A stretch of 64,000 nucleotides of DNA from Terriglobia bacterium (GCA_020073245.1 JAIQFQ010000008.1:1-64000), one strand, 5' to 3'. Shown: positions 43,254 to 52,659, numbered from the stretch's first letter. Numbers and translations are program-made. The notes: generated by a model not told the origin, from the sequence alone.

Positions 43254-44720
43254 CTACTCGTCGTAATGCTCGATCACGCGCAGGATCGCCTGCTGGCAGA
43301 CCTTGCAGAACGGCTTGACGCCCTTCGTGAACATGATGCAGTCAAGCGCCGGGCGGTACAGCCCCTTCGACGCGTACGTCGCTCCTTCGAACGCTCCGAC
43401 CTGGCCCACGAAGCGCGACTTCGAGAGGTACGCATCCACTTTCTGCGCATGTTCCCTGGAGAGCCGCTCCGAGTCCTCCTGCAGCTTCTCCACTTCGGGG
43501 CGCGGGGCTCCGGCTCGCTTTGCGGCCGCGATCTTCCCGTTGAGCTCCTCGCGCACCTTCTGGTAGGCGAGATCCATGGTATCGAAGTCCGCCTTCTCCC
43601 ACGGCGTGGGCACAAGCGTCCCCGGGGTTACGAGCGACTTCCACTTGAGGCTCCCCGGATTCAACAGCGCCGTGACGTTAGGTGCGTCGGGCTCGACCCC
43701 CCTCGGATAGAAGTCGGTGTACGCGACCGACGAGGTGTAGTACTCGTCGGCGAGGCCGGCGAAGTGATGGCCAAACTCGTGCAGAAACACGTACGGGGAC
43801 CATTGGTTGTCGGCGGTGAACGTGCAGTAGAGGTTGTAGATCCCGCCGCCGCCGTACCTGGATGAGTTCACCATGATATAGAGCGCGTCGTACGGGACAT
43901 TCGCGGCGACGTCGCGCAGGCGGCGGTTCTCCTCGGTGAGAAGGTAGCGCTCCGAGCCCAGAGCATCAAACGTCGCCCCGACCGTGGTGTTGCGGTACTC
44001 GCCCCAACTGGGCTCGGAGCACCCGCTGTCCTGCGACGGCTTGAACACCCCTGTGATGTTGAAGCGCTCCCTGTGCCTCGCGTACGGCTCCTGATCGAAG
44101 AAGATCTTGACGAAGCGCGCGAGATCGGCGCGGAACTTCGTCTCCTCGGCAGCAGTGTACCCCTCCGCCACGATCGCCACGTCGACCACACAGTGCGGGT
44201 CGCCACTGTGCAGCACGGGGATCACTGCAACGCCTCTGTCGAGGGGGGCGCGGATGACGCTGGTTGCGGCTGGATCCACGTCGATCGCGAACAACTCGCG
44301 CAGCGAGGCATCACGCTGGCGCACGGCGATCGCGAAACGGACGGTCTTTCTGGGACAGGGGATCAGCACCGACTCGTGAAACGTTCGGCGCACCCCCGAT
44401 CCGGCTCCCGCGGTGGTGCGGTACTCGCCGAAGTAGGTGTCGTACCCTTTCGAGAAGAGCACGACGCCCGTGCTGGGATCGGTGAGGGTCGCGAGATAGC
44501 GACCGACACCGAACGGGTCCGTGAGATGCTTACGGCTGCCCGCCCAGCTCCCCTGCCGCAGGACCCGGTCGAGGGTGACGATCTCCTCCGTTGCGTTGCC
44601 GGCATGGTACGTGTCGATGCGGAGCGTCGCGTCGACGAAGGCCTCGTCGAAGGTGACGGGTTGGACGGCTGCCAGGGGAGACGCGAGGGCGACCGCGGCG
44701 AGGACGGCGAGGTAGACCAT
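43254..44720 (-). CDS. Secreted M64-family metallopeptidase
   Basis: A 488-residue exported peptidase. After a signal peptide (1-18) there is a beta-rich domain (about 20-175), then the catalytic domain from about 178 (VDVAIVAEGYTAAEETKFRA). The zinc motif is HEFGHHFAGLADEYY (His314, Glu315, His318). This matches the M64/IgA-peptidase type, also found in exported proteins of Bacteroidota and Acidobacteriota. A Cys pair near the C-terminus (PFCKVCQQ) may be structural. The ATG at 44720 follows a GGAGGA site. IgA cleavage should not be assumed. Confidence 0.88.
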   Translation of the reverse strand: MVYLAVLAAVALASPLAAVQPVTFDEAFVDATLRIDTYHAGNATEEIVTLDRVLRQGSWAGSRKHLTDPFGVGRYLATLTDPSTGVVLFSKGYDTYFGEYRTTAGAGSGVRRTFHESVLIPCPRKTVRFAIAVRQRDASLRELFAIDVDPAATSVIRAPLDRGVAVIPVLHSGDPHCVVDVAIVAEGYTAAEETKFRADLARFVKIFFDQEPYARHRERFNITGVFKPSQDSGCSEPSWGEYRNTTVGATFDALGSERYLLTEENRRLRDVAANVPYDALYIMVNSSRYGGGGIYNLYCTFTADNQWSPYVFLHEFGHHFAGLADEYYTSSVAYTDFYPRGVEPDAPNVTALLNPGSLKWKSLVTPGTLVPTPWEKADFDTMDLAYQKVREELNGKIAAAKRAGAPRPEVEKLQEDSERLSREHAQKVDAYLSKSRFVGQVGAFEGATYASKGLYRPALDCIMFTKGVKPFCKVCQQAILRVIEHYDE

Positions 44721-44812
44721 GGGATCCTCCGCTGCGAATGGTAGCCGACCTTTGTCTGGCAGAAGAGCGGTGAAGGTCAGCTGAAGCCGGGCTTCGGGGG
44801 GACGACTCGGCC

Positions 44813-46069
44813 TTACCGGACCTCCGGCATCGGGACCCGGTCGCTGACCCGCGCGTACTTCGTGGCGACGTAGTTGTCCACGAGGGCGCGGAACGCGGCC
44901 GCGAGCTCGTCGTAGGTCCCTTTGAGGGTTGTGAACTTCTGCCCGTCGATGAACACCGGGCAGGCGGGCGCTTCGCCGGTACCGGGGAGCGAGATCCCGA
45001 TGTTGGCGGCCTTGGACTCGCCCGGCCCGTTCACAACGCACCCCATCACCGCGAGTCGCATGGTCTCGACACCCACGAACTCACGCTTCCACTCCGGCAT
45101 CTTCTCGCGCACATACGACTGGATGCGCTCGGCGAGCGCCTGGAACGTCGTGCTCGTCGTGCGCCCGCACCCCGGGCAGGCGGTGACCGATGGGGCGAAC
45201 GACCGCAGGCCGAGCGACTGAAGGAGCTCGCACGCGGCGTAAACCTCGTCGCGGCGGTCGCCTCCGGGCCGCGGCGTGAGTGAAACGCGGATGGTGTCGC
45301 CGATTCCCTCGTGGAGCAGGATCCCGATCGCGGTGGCCGACCAGACGAGGCCCTTGATCCCCATCCCCGCCTCGGTGAGGCCGAGGTGGAGGGGCTGGTC
45401 GGTGCGCTCCGCGAGATCCCGGTAGACGGCGATCAGCTCGCTCGGTTGCGAGAGCTTGCACGAGATGACGATCTGGTCGGGGCGAAGTCCCGAGGCGAGC
45501 GCCAGCTCGGTCGACTGCAGCGCCGAGAGGACCATGCACTCGTTGATGACCGCGTCGGACGTCTTGCCGAGGCTGCGGTCTGTGTTCTCGGCCATCTTCG
45601 CCGTCACGAGCTCCTGGTTGAGCGATCCTGCGTTGACGCCGATGCGGACGGGCTTGCCGTTCTCCGCCGCCACTCGGCAAATGGTTGCGAACTGCTCGTC
45701 TCGCTTCGCCCCGTGGCCGACGTTGCCCGGGTTAATGCGGTACTTCGCGAGGGCCCGTGCGCACTCGGGGTACTGTGTCAGCAAGATGTGTCCGTTGTAG
45801 TGGAAGTCGCCGATGAGGGGGACATCGCACCCAGCGGCGTCGAGGGTTCTGCGGATCTGGGGTACCGCCGCCGCCGCCTCGGGCAGATTGACGGTCACGC
45901 GTACGAGCTCCGAGCCAGCCTCTGCCAGCTCGAGTGCCTGTTTCGAGGTCGCCGCGACGTCCACGGTGTCGGTGGACGTCATCGACTGGACCACGACGGG
46001 TGCACCGCCCCCGATCTGAACAGGTCCGACCTTCACCGCGACACTGCGGCGACGCTGGGCATTCGTCAT
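44813..46069 (-). CDS. ispG: 4-hydroxy-3-methylbut-2-enyl diphosphate synthase
   Basis: A 418-residue iron-sulfur enzyme that makes HMBPP from MEcPP in the non-mevalonate isoprenoid pathway. The barrel domain begins [19 protein letters not shown]; the cluster ligands are Cys298 and Cys301 (ACPGCGRT) and Cys344 ([11 protein letters not shown]), with the conserved Glu351. Length and organisation match the standard two-domain bacterial enzyme. The ATG at 46069 is used; an upstream in-frame start at 46093 is less likely. Electron donors are not encoded nearby. Confidence 0.96.
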   Translation of the reverse strand: MTNAQRRRSVAVKVGPVQIGGGAPVVVQSMTSTDTVDVAATSKQALELAEAGSELVRVTVNLPEAAAAVPQIRRTLDAAGCDVPLIGDFHYNGHILLTQYPECARALAKYRINPGNVGHGAKRDEQFATICRVAAENGKPVRIGVNAGSLNQELVTAKMAENTDRSLGKTSDAVINECMVLSALQSTELALASGLRPDQIVISCKLSQPSELIAVYRDLAERTDQPLHLGLTEAGMGIKGLVWSATAIGILLHEGIGDTIRVSLTPRPGGDRRDEVYAACELLQSLGLRSFAPSVTACPGCGRTTSTTFQALAERIQSYVREKMPEWKREFVGVETMRLAVMGCVVNGPGESKAANIGISLPGTGEAPACPVFIDGQKFTTLKGTYDELAAAFRALVDNYVATKYARVSDRVPMPEVR

Positions 46070-46234
46070 GGTTCTCCCGGCCTCCCCCGGCAAGGGAAAC
46101 GGTACAGTCGGGGAGAAGATGCCGTCAACCGGGGGTCGGAGCGTGGCGGAGGCGGGCCCGGGCCCCGTTCCGAGAATGCAAGCCGTCCGCCGGCGATGGG
46201 GGCGTCGCGGCTGGCGTCTGGCGTTGGGCAGCGG

Positions 46235-46612
46235 CTACGTTGCGGCGCCCACAGCCTCCTTTTTGGCGACCTCGGCGTGGACAGTCGCCATGTCGAGCGC
46301 CTTGACCTTGCCGATGAGGTCGTCGAGCGCCTCTGCCGGAAGCATGCCTGGCTGGGCGAAGACCAGGACGTTCTCTCGGAAGATCGCCAAAGTCGGGATC
46401 GAACGGATGCGGAAAGCCGCGGCGAGTTCCTGCTGCGCCTCGGTGTCGCAGGAGCCGAACGTGATCTCGGGGTGCGTCTGGGCGGCCGCTTCGAAGATCG
46501 GCTTGAAAGCGCGGCAGGGACCGCACCACGACGCCCAGAAGTCGATGAGCACGATCTCGTTGTCCTCGATCGTCTCGTTGAAGTTATTGACGGTCAGTTC
46601 TTTGACTGACAT
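46235..46612 (-). CDS. Thioredoxin
   Basis: A 125-residue thioredoxin with the active site WCGPC (Cys30, Cys33), the cis-Pro loop SIPTLAIF and an N-terminal beta strand as usual. A C-terminal extension of about 20 residues (VKALDMATVHAEVAKKEAVG) is longer than in TrxA. No signal peptide, so it is cytoplasmic and is a likely substrate of the TrxB encoded at 26180. The ATG at 46612 follows GGAGGAG; a GTG one codon upstream is too close to that site. It has a strong promoter at 46693-46721. Confidence 0.93.
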   Translation of the reverse strand: MSVKELTVNNFNETIEDNEIVLIDFWASWCGPCRAFKPIFEAAAQTHPEITFGSCDTEAQQELAAAFRIRSIPTLAIFRENVLVFAQPGMLPAEALDDLIGKVKALDMATVHAEVAKKEAVGAAT

Positions 46613-46692
46613 CACTCCTCCTATTGAGGCGGCGGTTGGAGTGACGCGGCCGCGTGCGCTTCCCGACTATCACTCCATCACCATACGGTAAT

Positions 46693-46721
46693 ACTATAGG
46701 GCGCGATTCTATTCCGGTCAA
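46693..46721 (-). promoter_or_regulatory. Sigma-70 promoter of the thioredoxin gene
   Basis: On the minus strand TTGACC (46716-46721), exactly 17 bases of spacer and TATAGT (46693-46698) lie 81 bases upstream of the thioredoxin ATG. This is the best promoter match in the window. Confidence 0.7.
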
Positions 46722-46744
46722 TGGTGTGCCCGTAGAAGGACGAG

Positions 46745-47341
46745 CTAGCGCCTCGTCGCGGCCCAGGCTTCCCAACGCTTTCCGTACCCGGCCCAAACGA
46801 GTTCGGCGTCCAGCCCGAGCTCTCGCGCGACCGCGAGCACGAAACCCCGAACGAAGACGCGCTCGGGCAGCTGGTCGAACCTCTCGGCCTCCAGCGACTC
46901 AAGGAGCCGGGTCCGTATCCGCGTATGGTGGCTGAGGGTCTCGAGCGAGAGACCCTTGGCCTCCCGAGATCGGCGGAGAAGCTCGCCGGTGAAGTCCGTT
47001 TCTGGATGGGCAGCCGACGGCTGGACCGCGGTCGCCTCATCGCCGGGAGGGGCGGGCACAGGCGCAACCGCCACGCTCGAGCTCGGTGCTGGCGTTCCCG
47101 GACCCCGGGCGTCCATGGGACCTGCCTCGGGGGTGACGCGATCGAGCAACTCGACGTAGGCTGCCCGAAGCCGCTGCTGAACGTCGAGTTGTTCCTCCCT
47201 GTCGGTGATCGAGTAGAGAGATAGCGAACCGGGTGCGAGCCGCGACGAGAGCCGCTCGTAGGCGCGCCTGATCTCGTCGGTTGTCGCACCGGCTGCAAGG
47301 CCGAGCATCTCCCACGGATCCAGCTGGTCGAAGGGCCTCAT
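46745..47341 (-). CDS. Soluble protein with J-like and RodZ-type HTH domains
   Basis: A 198-residue protein. The N-terminal 70 residues look like a J-domain (PWEMLGLAAGATTDEIRRAY) but lack the HPD motif. A Pro/Ala linker (about 75-110) is followed by a RodZ-type HTH_25 domain (LLRRSREAKGLSLETLSHHT, then RFDQLPERVFVRGFVLAVAR). Unlike RodZ there is no transmembrane helix or periplasmic part. The ATG at 47341 overlaps the stop of the ParA-like gene (ATGA), so the two products are coupled. Possible roles include localising or regulating that ATPase; none is proven. Confidence 0.75.
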   Translation of the reverse strand: MRPFDQLDPWEMLGLAAGATTDEIRRAYERLSSRLAPGSLSLYSITDREEQLDVQQRLRAAYVELLDRVTPEAGPMDARGPGTPAPSSSVAVAPVPAPPGDEATAVQPSAAHPETDFTGELLRRSREAKGLSLETLSHHTRIRTRLLESLEAERFDQLPERVFVRGFVLAVARELGLDAELVWAGYGKRWEAWAATRR

Positions 47342-48372
47342 GAGCGGCTCGCCCCCAGCGCCGGCAGCTCGATGAGCCTGCCCGCGACAGCGGAGAGCTC
47401 GAGGGCGAAGGGCGTGCCGGGCCTCTCGTAGTAGCCGGGTTCGCGAGCACGAACCGCGCGCCAAACCTGCTCGTGGTGACGAAGATGGCCGAGGTACATC
47501 AAGCCCACGCCGAACAGCCGCCTCGCCGCGTCGCACATCCCATCGCCGAGAGTGAGGTCGGCGGCCTCCCGCACCTGGTTGACGATCAGCAACGGCCTGA
47601 ACGCGGCCATCTCGCGCTCGAGCGCGGCTCCGGCGGCAGGGTCCCGCTCGGCGACCGCCAGGACCATCTCGGCCGGAACGAGCGGGCGCTGGCCGCCGGG
47701 CCGCACGACCTCCTGCAGGATCTCGCGAATGCCGAGGCTGGCGTCCATCGCTTTGACGCGGCGGAGAAACGCGGCCTTGAGGAATCGGTACGCGTTCTCA
47801 ACCGATGTCGGTTCGGGAACGACCACGAGGACGCCGTTGTCGGCGAGCAGGAAGAAGTCCACGACGTTGAAGTGCGTTCCGGCGCCGAGGTCGAGCACCG
47901 CGGCGTCGGCGGCGAGGTGCTTGAGCGCTCTCATCAAGCGCATCTTCTGCTGGTACATCGGGTTGGCGACCTGGATCGCGTTTCGCGCTCCGGAGATCAG
48001 ACCCAGGCCGGCAACCGGCGTCGGAACCACAAGTTCGGCGAGAGAGCCCACGCGGCGGAGCACGAAATCGGAGAGCGTCTCCTTCGGGTACTCCATGCCG
48101 AGAAGGCTGTGCAGGTTGGCGCCGCCCAGGTCGCAGTCTACGAGGACCACCCGCATCCCACGCCGAACCATTTCGATGGCAAGGGTGACCGCGATGAGGC
48201 TCTTTCCAATGCCTCCCTTGCCTCCGCCGATCGCAACGATGCGGCGGGTTGGACCGGTCGCTGCCTGCCGGCGCGCGGCGCCCTCGCTCTCCTCGCCGCC
48301 TCCCGGACTGGAACGCGCGGCGCCTTCGCTGCCGGTCGGTGGCGGGGCCGCGGGTCGTTCGGGTTCTCTCAT
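47338..48372 (-). CDS. MinD/ParA-family ATPase, FlhG-like
   Basis: A 344-residue deviant-Walker ATPase. A disordered N-terminus of about 40 residues is followed by the Walker A variant GGGKGGIGKSLIAV (Lys52, Lys57), VVLVDCDLGGANLHSLLG and the Walker B-like VLDLGAGTHFNVVDF. The C-terminal half has the FlhG/FleN look (PTSVENAYRFLKAAF). FlhG relatives position flagella or other polar machinery; no flagellar gene is in this window. The ATG at 48372 was chosen; the frame is open to 48561. It is coupled to the J-like/HTH protein gene. Confidence 0.85.
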   Translation of the reverse strand: MREPERPAAPPPTGSEGAARSSPGGGEESEGAARRQAATGPTRRIVAIGGGKGGIGKSLIAVTLAIEMVRRGMRVVLVDCDLGGANLHSLLGMEYPKETLSDFVLRRVGSLAELVVPTPVAGLGLISGARNAIQVANPMYQQKMRLMRALKHLAADAAVLDLGAGTHFNVVDFFLLADNGVLVVVPEPTSVENAYRFLKAAFLRRVKAMDASLGIREILQEVVRPGGQRPLVPAEMVLAVAERDPAAGAALEREMAAFRPLLIVNQVREAADLTLGDGMCDAARRLFGVGLMYLGHLRHHEQVWRAVRAREPGYYERPGTPFALELSAVAGRLIELPALGASRS

Positions 48373-48600
48373 GATGTCCGGGTCCCCATGGCACCTCTCG
48401 CGGGCGTGGTACCACCCGGTTGGGAGACCGCCGGGATCGCCCCCGCCGGGCCAGGGACGGCGCGTCCAACGCGCGACACCGCGATGGTACCGCGACGACC
48501 GGGTCTCATCGTCGGATGCTAGCACGACACCTTGTACGACCCGGTGAGGAATCGGCGCCATTCGCTATGGGTCGGCGCCTCCTAGCGAGCGGTGGTGAGA

Positions 48601-48660
48601 GCGCGATGGGCCGCACTCAGGAGAGGCTTCGTCGAGAGTGGTCCCCCGACGGCGCCCCGC
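48601..48660. repeat. 60-bp direct repeat, downstream copy
   Basis: This is identical over 60 bases to 48768-48827 and lies 167 bases from it in the same orientation. Here it is outside any gene. It appears to be a duplicate of the coding sequence for the peptidase C-terminus. Confidence 0.9.
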
Positions 48661-48669
48661 GCACCACGG

Positions 48670-48691
48670 TCGGGGGGTAGTGACCCCCCGA
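48670..48691 (-). terminator. Hairpin downstream of the metallopeptidase gene
   Basis: TCGGGGGG (48670-48677) pairs with CCCCCCGA (48684-48691) around a 6-base TAGTGA loop. It lies 58 bases after the peptidase stop on the minus strand and could terminate that transcript. Confidence 0.5.
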
Positions 48692-48748
48692 GCCCCCGCG
48701 CTCGCGGGAATCAATCCCGCTCGCGCCCTGGATGCGGGCCGCCTCAAC

Positions 48749-50815
48749 TCAGTGCGACGCCGAGAGGGCGCGATGGGCCGCACTCAGGAGAGGCTTCGTC
48801 GAGAGTGGTCCCCCGACGGCGCCCCGCATCCATGCATCCGGGGTGAGGCGGCCCTGGCGGGCGACGCGCTCGAACTCGGCGCCGAACGCCGGCCCGCGCA
48901 GCTTCTCGCCGATCTGGAACGCGATGATGTGGCCGAGCGGGTAGTCGGCGAGGTAGAGCGGGTACGAGACCATGTGCGAGTAGATCGCCAGGATCTCGAC
49001 GTCCTTGGTACCGAACACCGGCCCGTAGTACCGGTTCCAGACGTCACGGGCGGCGGCGAGCACGGCTTCGCGCAGTGAGGCAGGGTCTGCGTCGGGGTGG
49101 TCGTACAGCCAGTGCCACGCCTTGACGTCGACGAGGGCGACGCCACCGATCTCGTACGAGGACCACAGCGCGTCGAGCGCCTCGACGTCGCGCGAGTCCG
49201 TCGGCGGAGCGACACCCAGCACCTCGAGGTCGCGCCCCTGGAACGTCATCGCGAGCGCCTCGGTGAAGGCGTTGTTGGGTACGCCGGCGAGGAACCAGTG
49301 GTCGATCCCGGCGAGGGAGAACGTCTGTTCCACGTTGTGGCCGAACTCGTGGATCCCGATGTTGTACCCCTTGTAGTTCATGCCCGCCGGACCGATCCGC
49401 GTACGCAGGTGTGCCTTGTCCTCGCGCCGCACGGCGGGCATCGCGTGGCCGGAACCCCGCGACGGGTCGACGACGATGCGGTCGGCGACCCAACGGGCTC
49501 TCTCGGGGGCGAAACCGAGCCGGCCGAGGATGCCCGACAGATCCTCCTGGAACGACGCGACCGTCGGGTAGCGGGCGCTCACGATGCGGTCGAGATCGGC
49601 CTCGGAACGGGCGGCGCGCGGCTTGAACCCCGAGTACCAAATGTCGAACGGTTCGAGCGGCCGCCCGAGACGCTTCGAGATGAGCTTGGCGAGATCACCG
49701 ACCTCGGGTGAGCTCACGACCGCGACGAGGAGCTCCTCGACCGCCTTCTCCGGGATCTGCCGATCGATTTCAAACGAGCGCGCGATCGCGGTGGGCGCCG
49801 TCGGCGTGTACGGGTCGAGCCCCCGAACGGCGTGGAAGTTGGCAAGCCACACGGCGTACCGGGTGTCGGGCTCACGCCCCGACAAATCCTTGCCGTGATC
49901 GGAAGTTCCGCCCGCGAGCCGTCGTACCTTGTTCGTCTCGGGGCACCAGAGCACGTCAGGGTTGTCGATCACCGCCGCCGGGATCTCCTGGCGGACGATG
50001 CGCTCCATCACGCGCTGGATCAACCGTTGCTTCGCGACACCGTCGGTCTCCCCGTAGTGGGAGGCGAGCTCGTCGCGAAGCCCCCAGTGTGAGATCAGCC
50101 GTAGGCCTTCGGGGAACGGCCGCCTTCCGTCGGGCGTGACCAGACGATCGAGCCTGATGTTGTAGTCCGAGATGTATAGATCCGCGCGGGCCAGCGCCTC
50201 GGTGATTCCCTGCAACACGGCCGCCGGCGCGCGCTCGGCGAAGCGGTCCATCATCCTGGACTCGGCCCAGGTCTGACGGTTCCACGTGGAACCTTGGGCC
50301 AAGCGCTCGCTGAGGGAGTGAACGGGGAAGTTGAGTAGGGCGAGGAAGGCGACCTTGGTCTTGAAGAGGTCCTCGTCGGTATGGACCGCCGGGTCGAGGT
50401 TCGCGAACAGCCGATCCACGGTCATGATGGGACCGGTATCGAGGTCGCTCGGTGTGAGCAGCTCCCGGCGCACCTCGTGCAAGTGTCCGTCCACCTGCTC
50501 GAGCACCTGCTCCAGCCGTGCGGACGTCGCTGCGAGCTCAGCCGGCCCCGCGATGAAGTTCGCAGTGCAAAACGCGGTGAAGGCGGCCTCATCGCCGTCC
50601 TCTTTCCACCAGCGCTGAGCGACCTGGCTCACGCCGCGGCGGATCTGCTCCGCCCGGGATGGGCCGTGGATTGCGATCAGGCGAGCGACCGCGCCGTCGA
50701 TGGCGGCCTCCGAGACCATCACTGTGCGGGTCGGCAGTGGTCCTCCTGCGATGCCCGCAGTGGCAGCGAGAAGACCGGCCAGGGAAGAAAGCAGACCGAA
50801 CACGAGAACGCGCAT
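48749..50815 (-). CDS. Exported gluzincin-type metallopeptidase
   Basis: A 688-residue secreted peptidase. Signal peptide (1-23, cleavage near GIAG), a large helical region, then the zinc site HEFGH (His489, Glu490, His493) with a downstream Glu519 in NAFTEALAM, a gluzincin arrangement reminiscent of M3-like helical peptidases. The C-terminus reads LTPDAWMRGAVGGPLSTKPL and continues to residue 688. The ATG at 50815 is used; the frame is open far upstream over another gene. Sixty bases of the 3' end (residues about 663-682) are repeated downstream. Substrate unknown; probably periplasmic. Confidence 0.82.
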   Translation of the reverse strand: MRVLVFGLLSSLAGLLAATAGIAGGPLPTRTVMVSEAAIDGAVARLIAIHGPSRAEQIRRGVSQVAQRWWKEDGDEAAFTAFCTANFIAGPAELAATSARLEQVLEQVDGHLHEVRRELLTPSDLDTGPIMTVDRLFANLDPAVHTDEDLFKTKVAFLALLNFPVHSLSERLAQGSTWNRQTWAESRMMDRFAERAPAAVLQGITEALARADLYISDYNIRLDRLVTPDGRRPFPEGLRLISHWGLRDELASHYGETDGVAKQRLIQRVMERIVRQEIPAAVIDNPDVLWCPETNKVRRLAGGTSDHGKDLSGREPDTRYAVWLANFHAVRGLDPYTPTAPTAIARSFEIDRQIPEKAVEELLVAVVSSPEVGDLAKLISKRLGRPLEPFDIWYSGFKPRAARSEADLDRIVSARYPTVASFQEDLSGILGRLGFAPERARWVADRIVVDPSRGSGHAMPAVRREDKAHLRTRIGPAGMNYKGYNIGIHEFGHNVEQTFSLAGIDHWFLAGVPNNAFTEALAMTFQGRDLEVLGVAPPTDSRDVEALDALWSSYEIGGVALVDVKAWHWLYDHPDADPASLREAVLAAARDVWNRYYGPVFGTKDVEILAIYSHMVSYPLYLADYPLGHIIAFQIGEKLRGPAFGAEFERVARQGRLTPDAWMRGAVGGPLSTKPLLSAAHRALSASH
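48768..48827. repeat. 60-bp direct repeat, copy inside the peptidase gene
   Basis: This encodes about residues 663-682 of the metallopeptidase on the minus strand and is identical to 48601-48660. Being part of a conserved-looking C-terminus, it is probably the original copy. Confidence 0.9.
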
Positions 50816-50847
50816 GGCCCCTCCGTTGCGCCGAGTATAGGGGTTCG

Positions 50848-51786
50848 CTATCCGTGACGCCTGAGCCATTCGATGACCTGGCCGTCGATCCCGAGCGGTC
50901 CCGGCTCGCCGAGATCGAGCGAGCGCGGGAACCCAAGGTGTCCACCGCGCGTGGCCCAGCGCACCTCCAGGCGCAGAGCATCGGCCAGCCAGGGACGTAG
51001 CGTCGCCGCCGGCACCATCGGGTCGTGCTGGCTGGCCACGAGCAGCGCCGGAACCGACAGACCGGCAAGGTGGGGGCCGACGCTTGACCGAGTGTAGTAG
51101 TCCTCCGGGTCGGCGAAGCCGAAGCGCGGCGCGACGACCCGTCGGTCCCACTCCCGGATCGTCCGAACCGACCGGAGCTCCCACGGCGGTTCCATGAGAC
51201 GGCCGCGCCGGTGGACGGCAAGCACCGAGCGACGGAGCCTCGCAAGGAGGTACCGGCGGTAGAGGGCGCGCGTTGGGCGGTCGATCTCGATCTGGCACGC
51301 CTTCAGGTCGAGGGGGGCGCACACCGCGGCCACGGCGCAAAGCCTCCGGTCGTGCCGACCGGCCGCGTAGCGGAGGACCAGGTGCCCCCCGAGCGAGAAC
51401 CCCAGAGCGAAGATCTCCTCGTAACGCATCGCTTCCGTGCTCGCGACCGCGGCGCCGAGATCGTCCGTCAGGGCCGCGTTGTAGACGTCCTCGCCGCTGC
51501 CGTCGGCGCCACGGAGCGAGAGCCGCAGGGTTGCGAGCCCGCCCGTGTGCGCCGCGCGGGCGGCTCGCAGCATGTACTCGCTCCCGGCCGACCCGCCGAG
51601 ACCGTGGACGACAACGAGGAGGGCTCGAGCGCCTGAAGGCTCGGACAGCAGGCCGCTGAGCCGGACGCGGCCCACGCGCGGGTCGTCGAGCTCCGTCGTC
51701 CAGGGTCTTGCGCCTTTGTCGGAGACACGGCTCCGGCTGGCGAGAATGTGTGGAACCACGGTCCAGACGTGGCCGGCCAGGCTCAC
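50848..51786 (-). CDS. Alpha/beta hydrolase, YheT-like
   Basis: A 312-residue alpha/beta hydrolase. Oxyanion-side motif VVHGLGGSAGSEYM (about 60-73), nucleophile elbow GFSLGGHLVLRYA, an acid in ASQHDPMVP and a late His in RGGHLGFP complete the catalytic triad. The pattern fits the YheT/ABHD1-3 esterase group, whose eukaryotic members act on phospholipids. The start is a GTG at 51786, so the protein begins in the 50-base gap shared with the divergent hemolysin III-like gene. No signal peptide. Substrate unknown. Confidence 0.85.
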   Translation of the reverse strand: MSLAGHVWTVVPHILASRSRVSDKGARPWTTELDDPRVGRVRLSGLLSEPSGARALLVVVHGLGGSAGSEYMLRAARAAHTGGLATLRLSLRGADGSGEDVYNAALTDDLGAAVASTEAMRYEEIFALGFSLGGHLVLRYAAGRHDRRLCAVAAVCAPLDLKACQIEIDRPTRALYRRYLLARLRRSVLAVHRRGRLMEPPWELRSVRTIREWDRRVVAPRFGFADPEDYYTRSSVGPHLAGLSVPALLVASQHDPMVPAATLRPWLADALRLEVRWATRGGHLGFPRSLDLGEPGPLGIDGQVIEWLRRHG

Positions 51787-51822
51787 GGCCCGATTCTCGC
51801 ACGCGCCCGGTCGTGGTCATCG

Positions 51823-51828
51823 TAGAAT
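51823..51828 (+). promoter_or_regulatory. Possible -10 element for a leaderless hemolysin III-like gene
   Basis: TAGAAT ends eight bases before the GTG start at 51837. There is no Shine-Dalgarno between them and no clear -35. The spacing matches that seen at pyrK. Confidence 0.3.
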
Positions 51829-51836
51829 ACCGAACC

Positions 51837-52526
51837 GTGCCAGCGCGCGAACCGTCGCTCGCCCCCGGGCCACGACCGAAGCTTCTCCGTGAGCCCGTGT
51901 CCGGCTTCACCCACCTGGGCTTCTCGGTGGCCTCGGTGATCGGCGCGACGGTTCTGATCACCCTGGCGGCGGTCCACCGGAAGTGGTGGCACCTCGGGGC
52001 GTTCATCGTCTACGGGGTTTCGCTGACGCTGCTCTACATCGCGAGCTCGCTGTACCACCTCCTGCCTGTCTCCGAGCGTGCCCAGCGGGTGCTGCGACAG
52101 CTCGACCACGTCGCGATCTTCCTGCTCATAGCCGGCACGTACACCCCGATCTGCCTGGTGCCGTTGCGCGGCCCCTGGGGGTGGTCGCTGTTCGGGGCGG
52201 TGTGGGCGCTGGCGCTCGGCGGGATGTTCCTCGCCATCTTCGCCATCAACGCGCCGCGGTGGCTCTCGGTGGGCCTTTACCTCTCTCTCGGCTGGCTGGT
52301 GATCATCGCGATCTGGCCGCTGCTCCACCGCATCTCGGCGTCCGGCCTCGTGTGGTTCGGCATCGGCGGCCTCTTCTACACCGTCGGTGCGGTGATCTAT
52401 GGCGTGAAGCGTCCCAACCCGGTACCCAACGTCTTCGGTTTTCACGAGATCTTTCATCTGTTCGTGATGGCGGGCTCGGCGGCACACTTCTGGGCGATCG
52501 CGCGCGCGGTGCTGCCGCTACCATGA
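51837..52526 (+). CDS. Hemolysin III/YqfA-family membrane protein
   Basis: A 229-residue inner-membrane protein with seven hydrophobic segments and the family landmarks: SSLYHLLPVSERAQRVLRQL then DHVAIFLLIAGTYTP, and near the end GFHEIFHLFVMAGSAAHFWA. It belongs to the PAQR/hemolysin III superfamily, whose conserved Ser, His and Asp residues form a metal site and suggest hydrolase activity. Haemolysis should not be assumed. The start is the GTG at 51837, without a Shine-Dalgarno. It is divergent from the hydrolase gene. Confidence 0.9.
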   Translation: MPAREPSLAPGPRPKLLREPVSGFTHLGFSVASVIGATVLITLAAVHRKWWHLGAFIVYGVSLTLLYIASSLYHLLPVSERAQRVLRQLDHVAIFLLIAGTYTPICLVPLRGPWGWSLFGAVWALALGGMFLAIFAINAPRWLSVGLYLSLGWLVIIAIWPLLHRISASGLVWFGIGGLFYTVGAVIYGVKRPNPVPNVFGFHEIFHLFVMAGSAAHFWAIARAVLPLP

Positions 52527-52659
52527 TCGCGGACCCGGAGCGGCTCCGGCGCTCTCCAGGCCCACCGGAACTTTCCTGCCTGCGCACTCGTAGATAGGGT
52601 GGTTACGGGATCAACCCCGACGGTATCGGTGTCAGCAACGGCTGCCCCAAGGAGGAAGC

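Larger units (their letters stand above)
48373..48748. other. Intergenic region with duplicated sequence and hairpins
   Basis: This 376-base gap holds a 60-bp direct repeat copy (48601-48660) of the 3' end of the next gene, a perfect hairpin (48670-48691) and a second imperfect palindrome around 48698-48726 (GCGCTCGCGGGA and TCCCGCTCGCGC). No independent gene is supportable. Confidence 0.6.
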
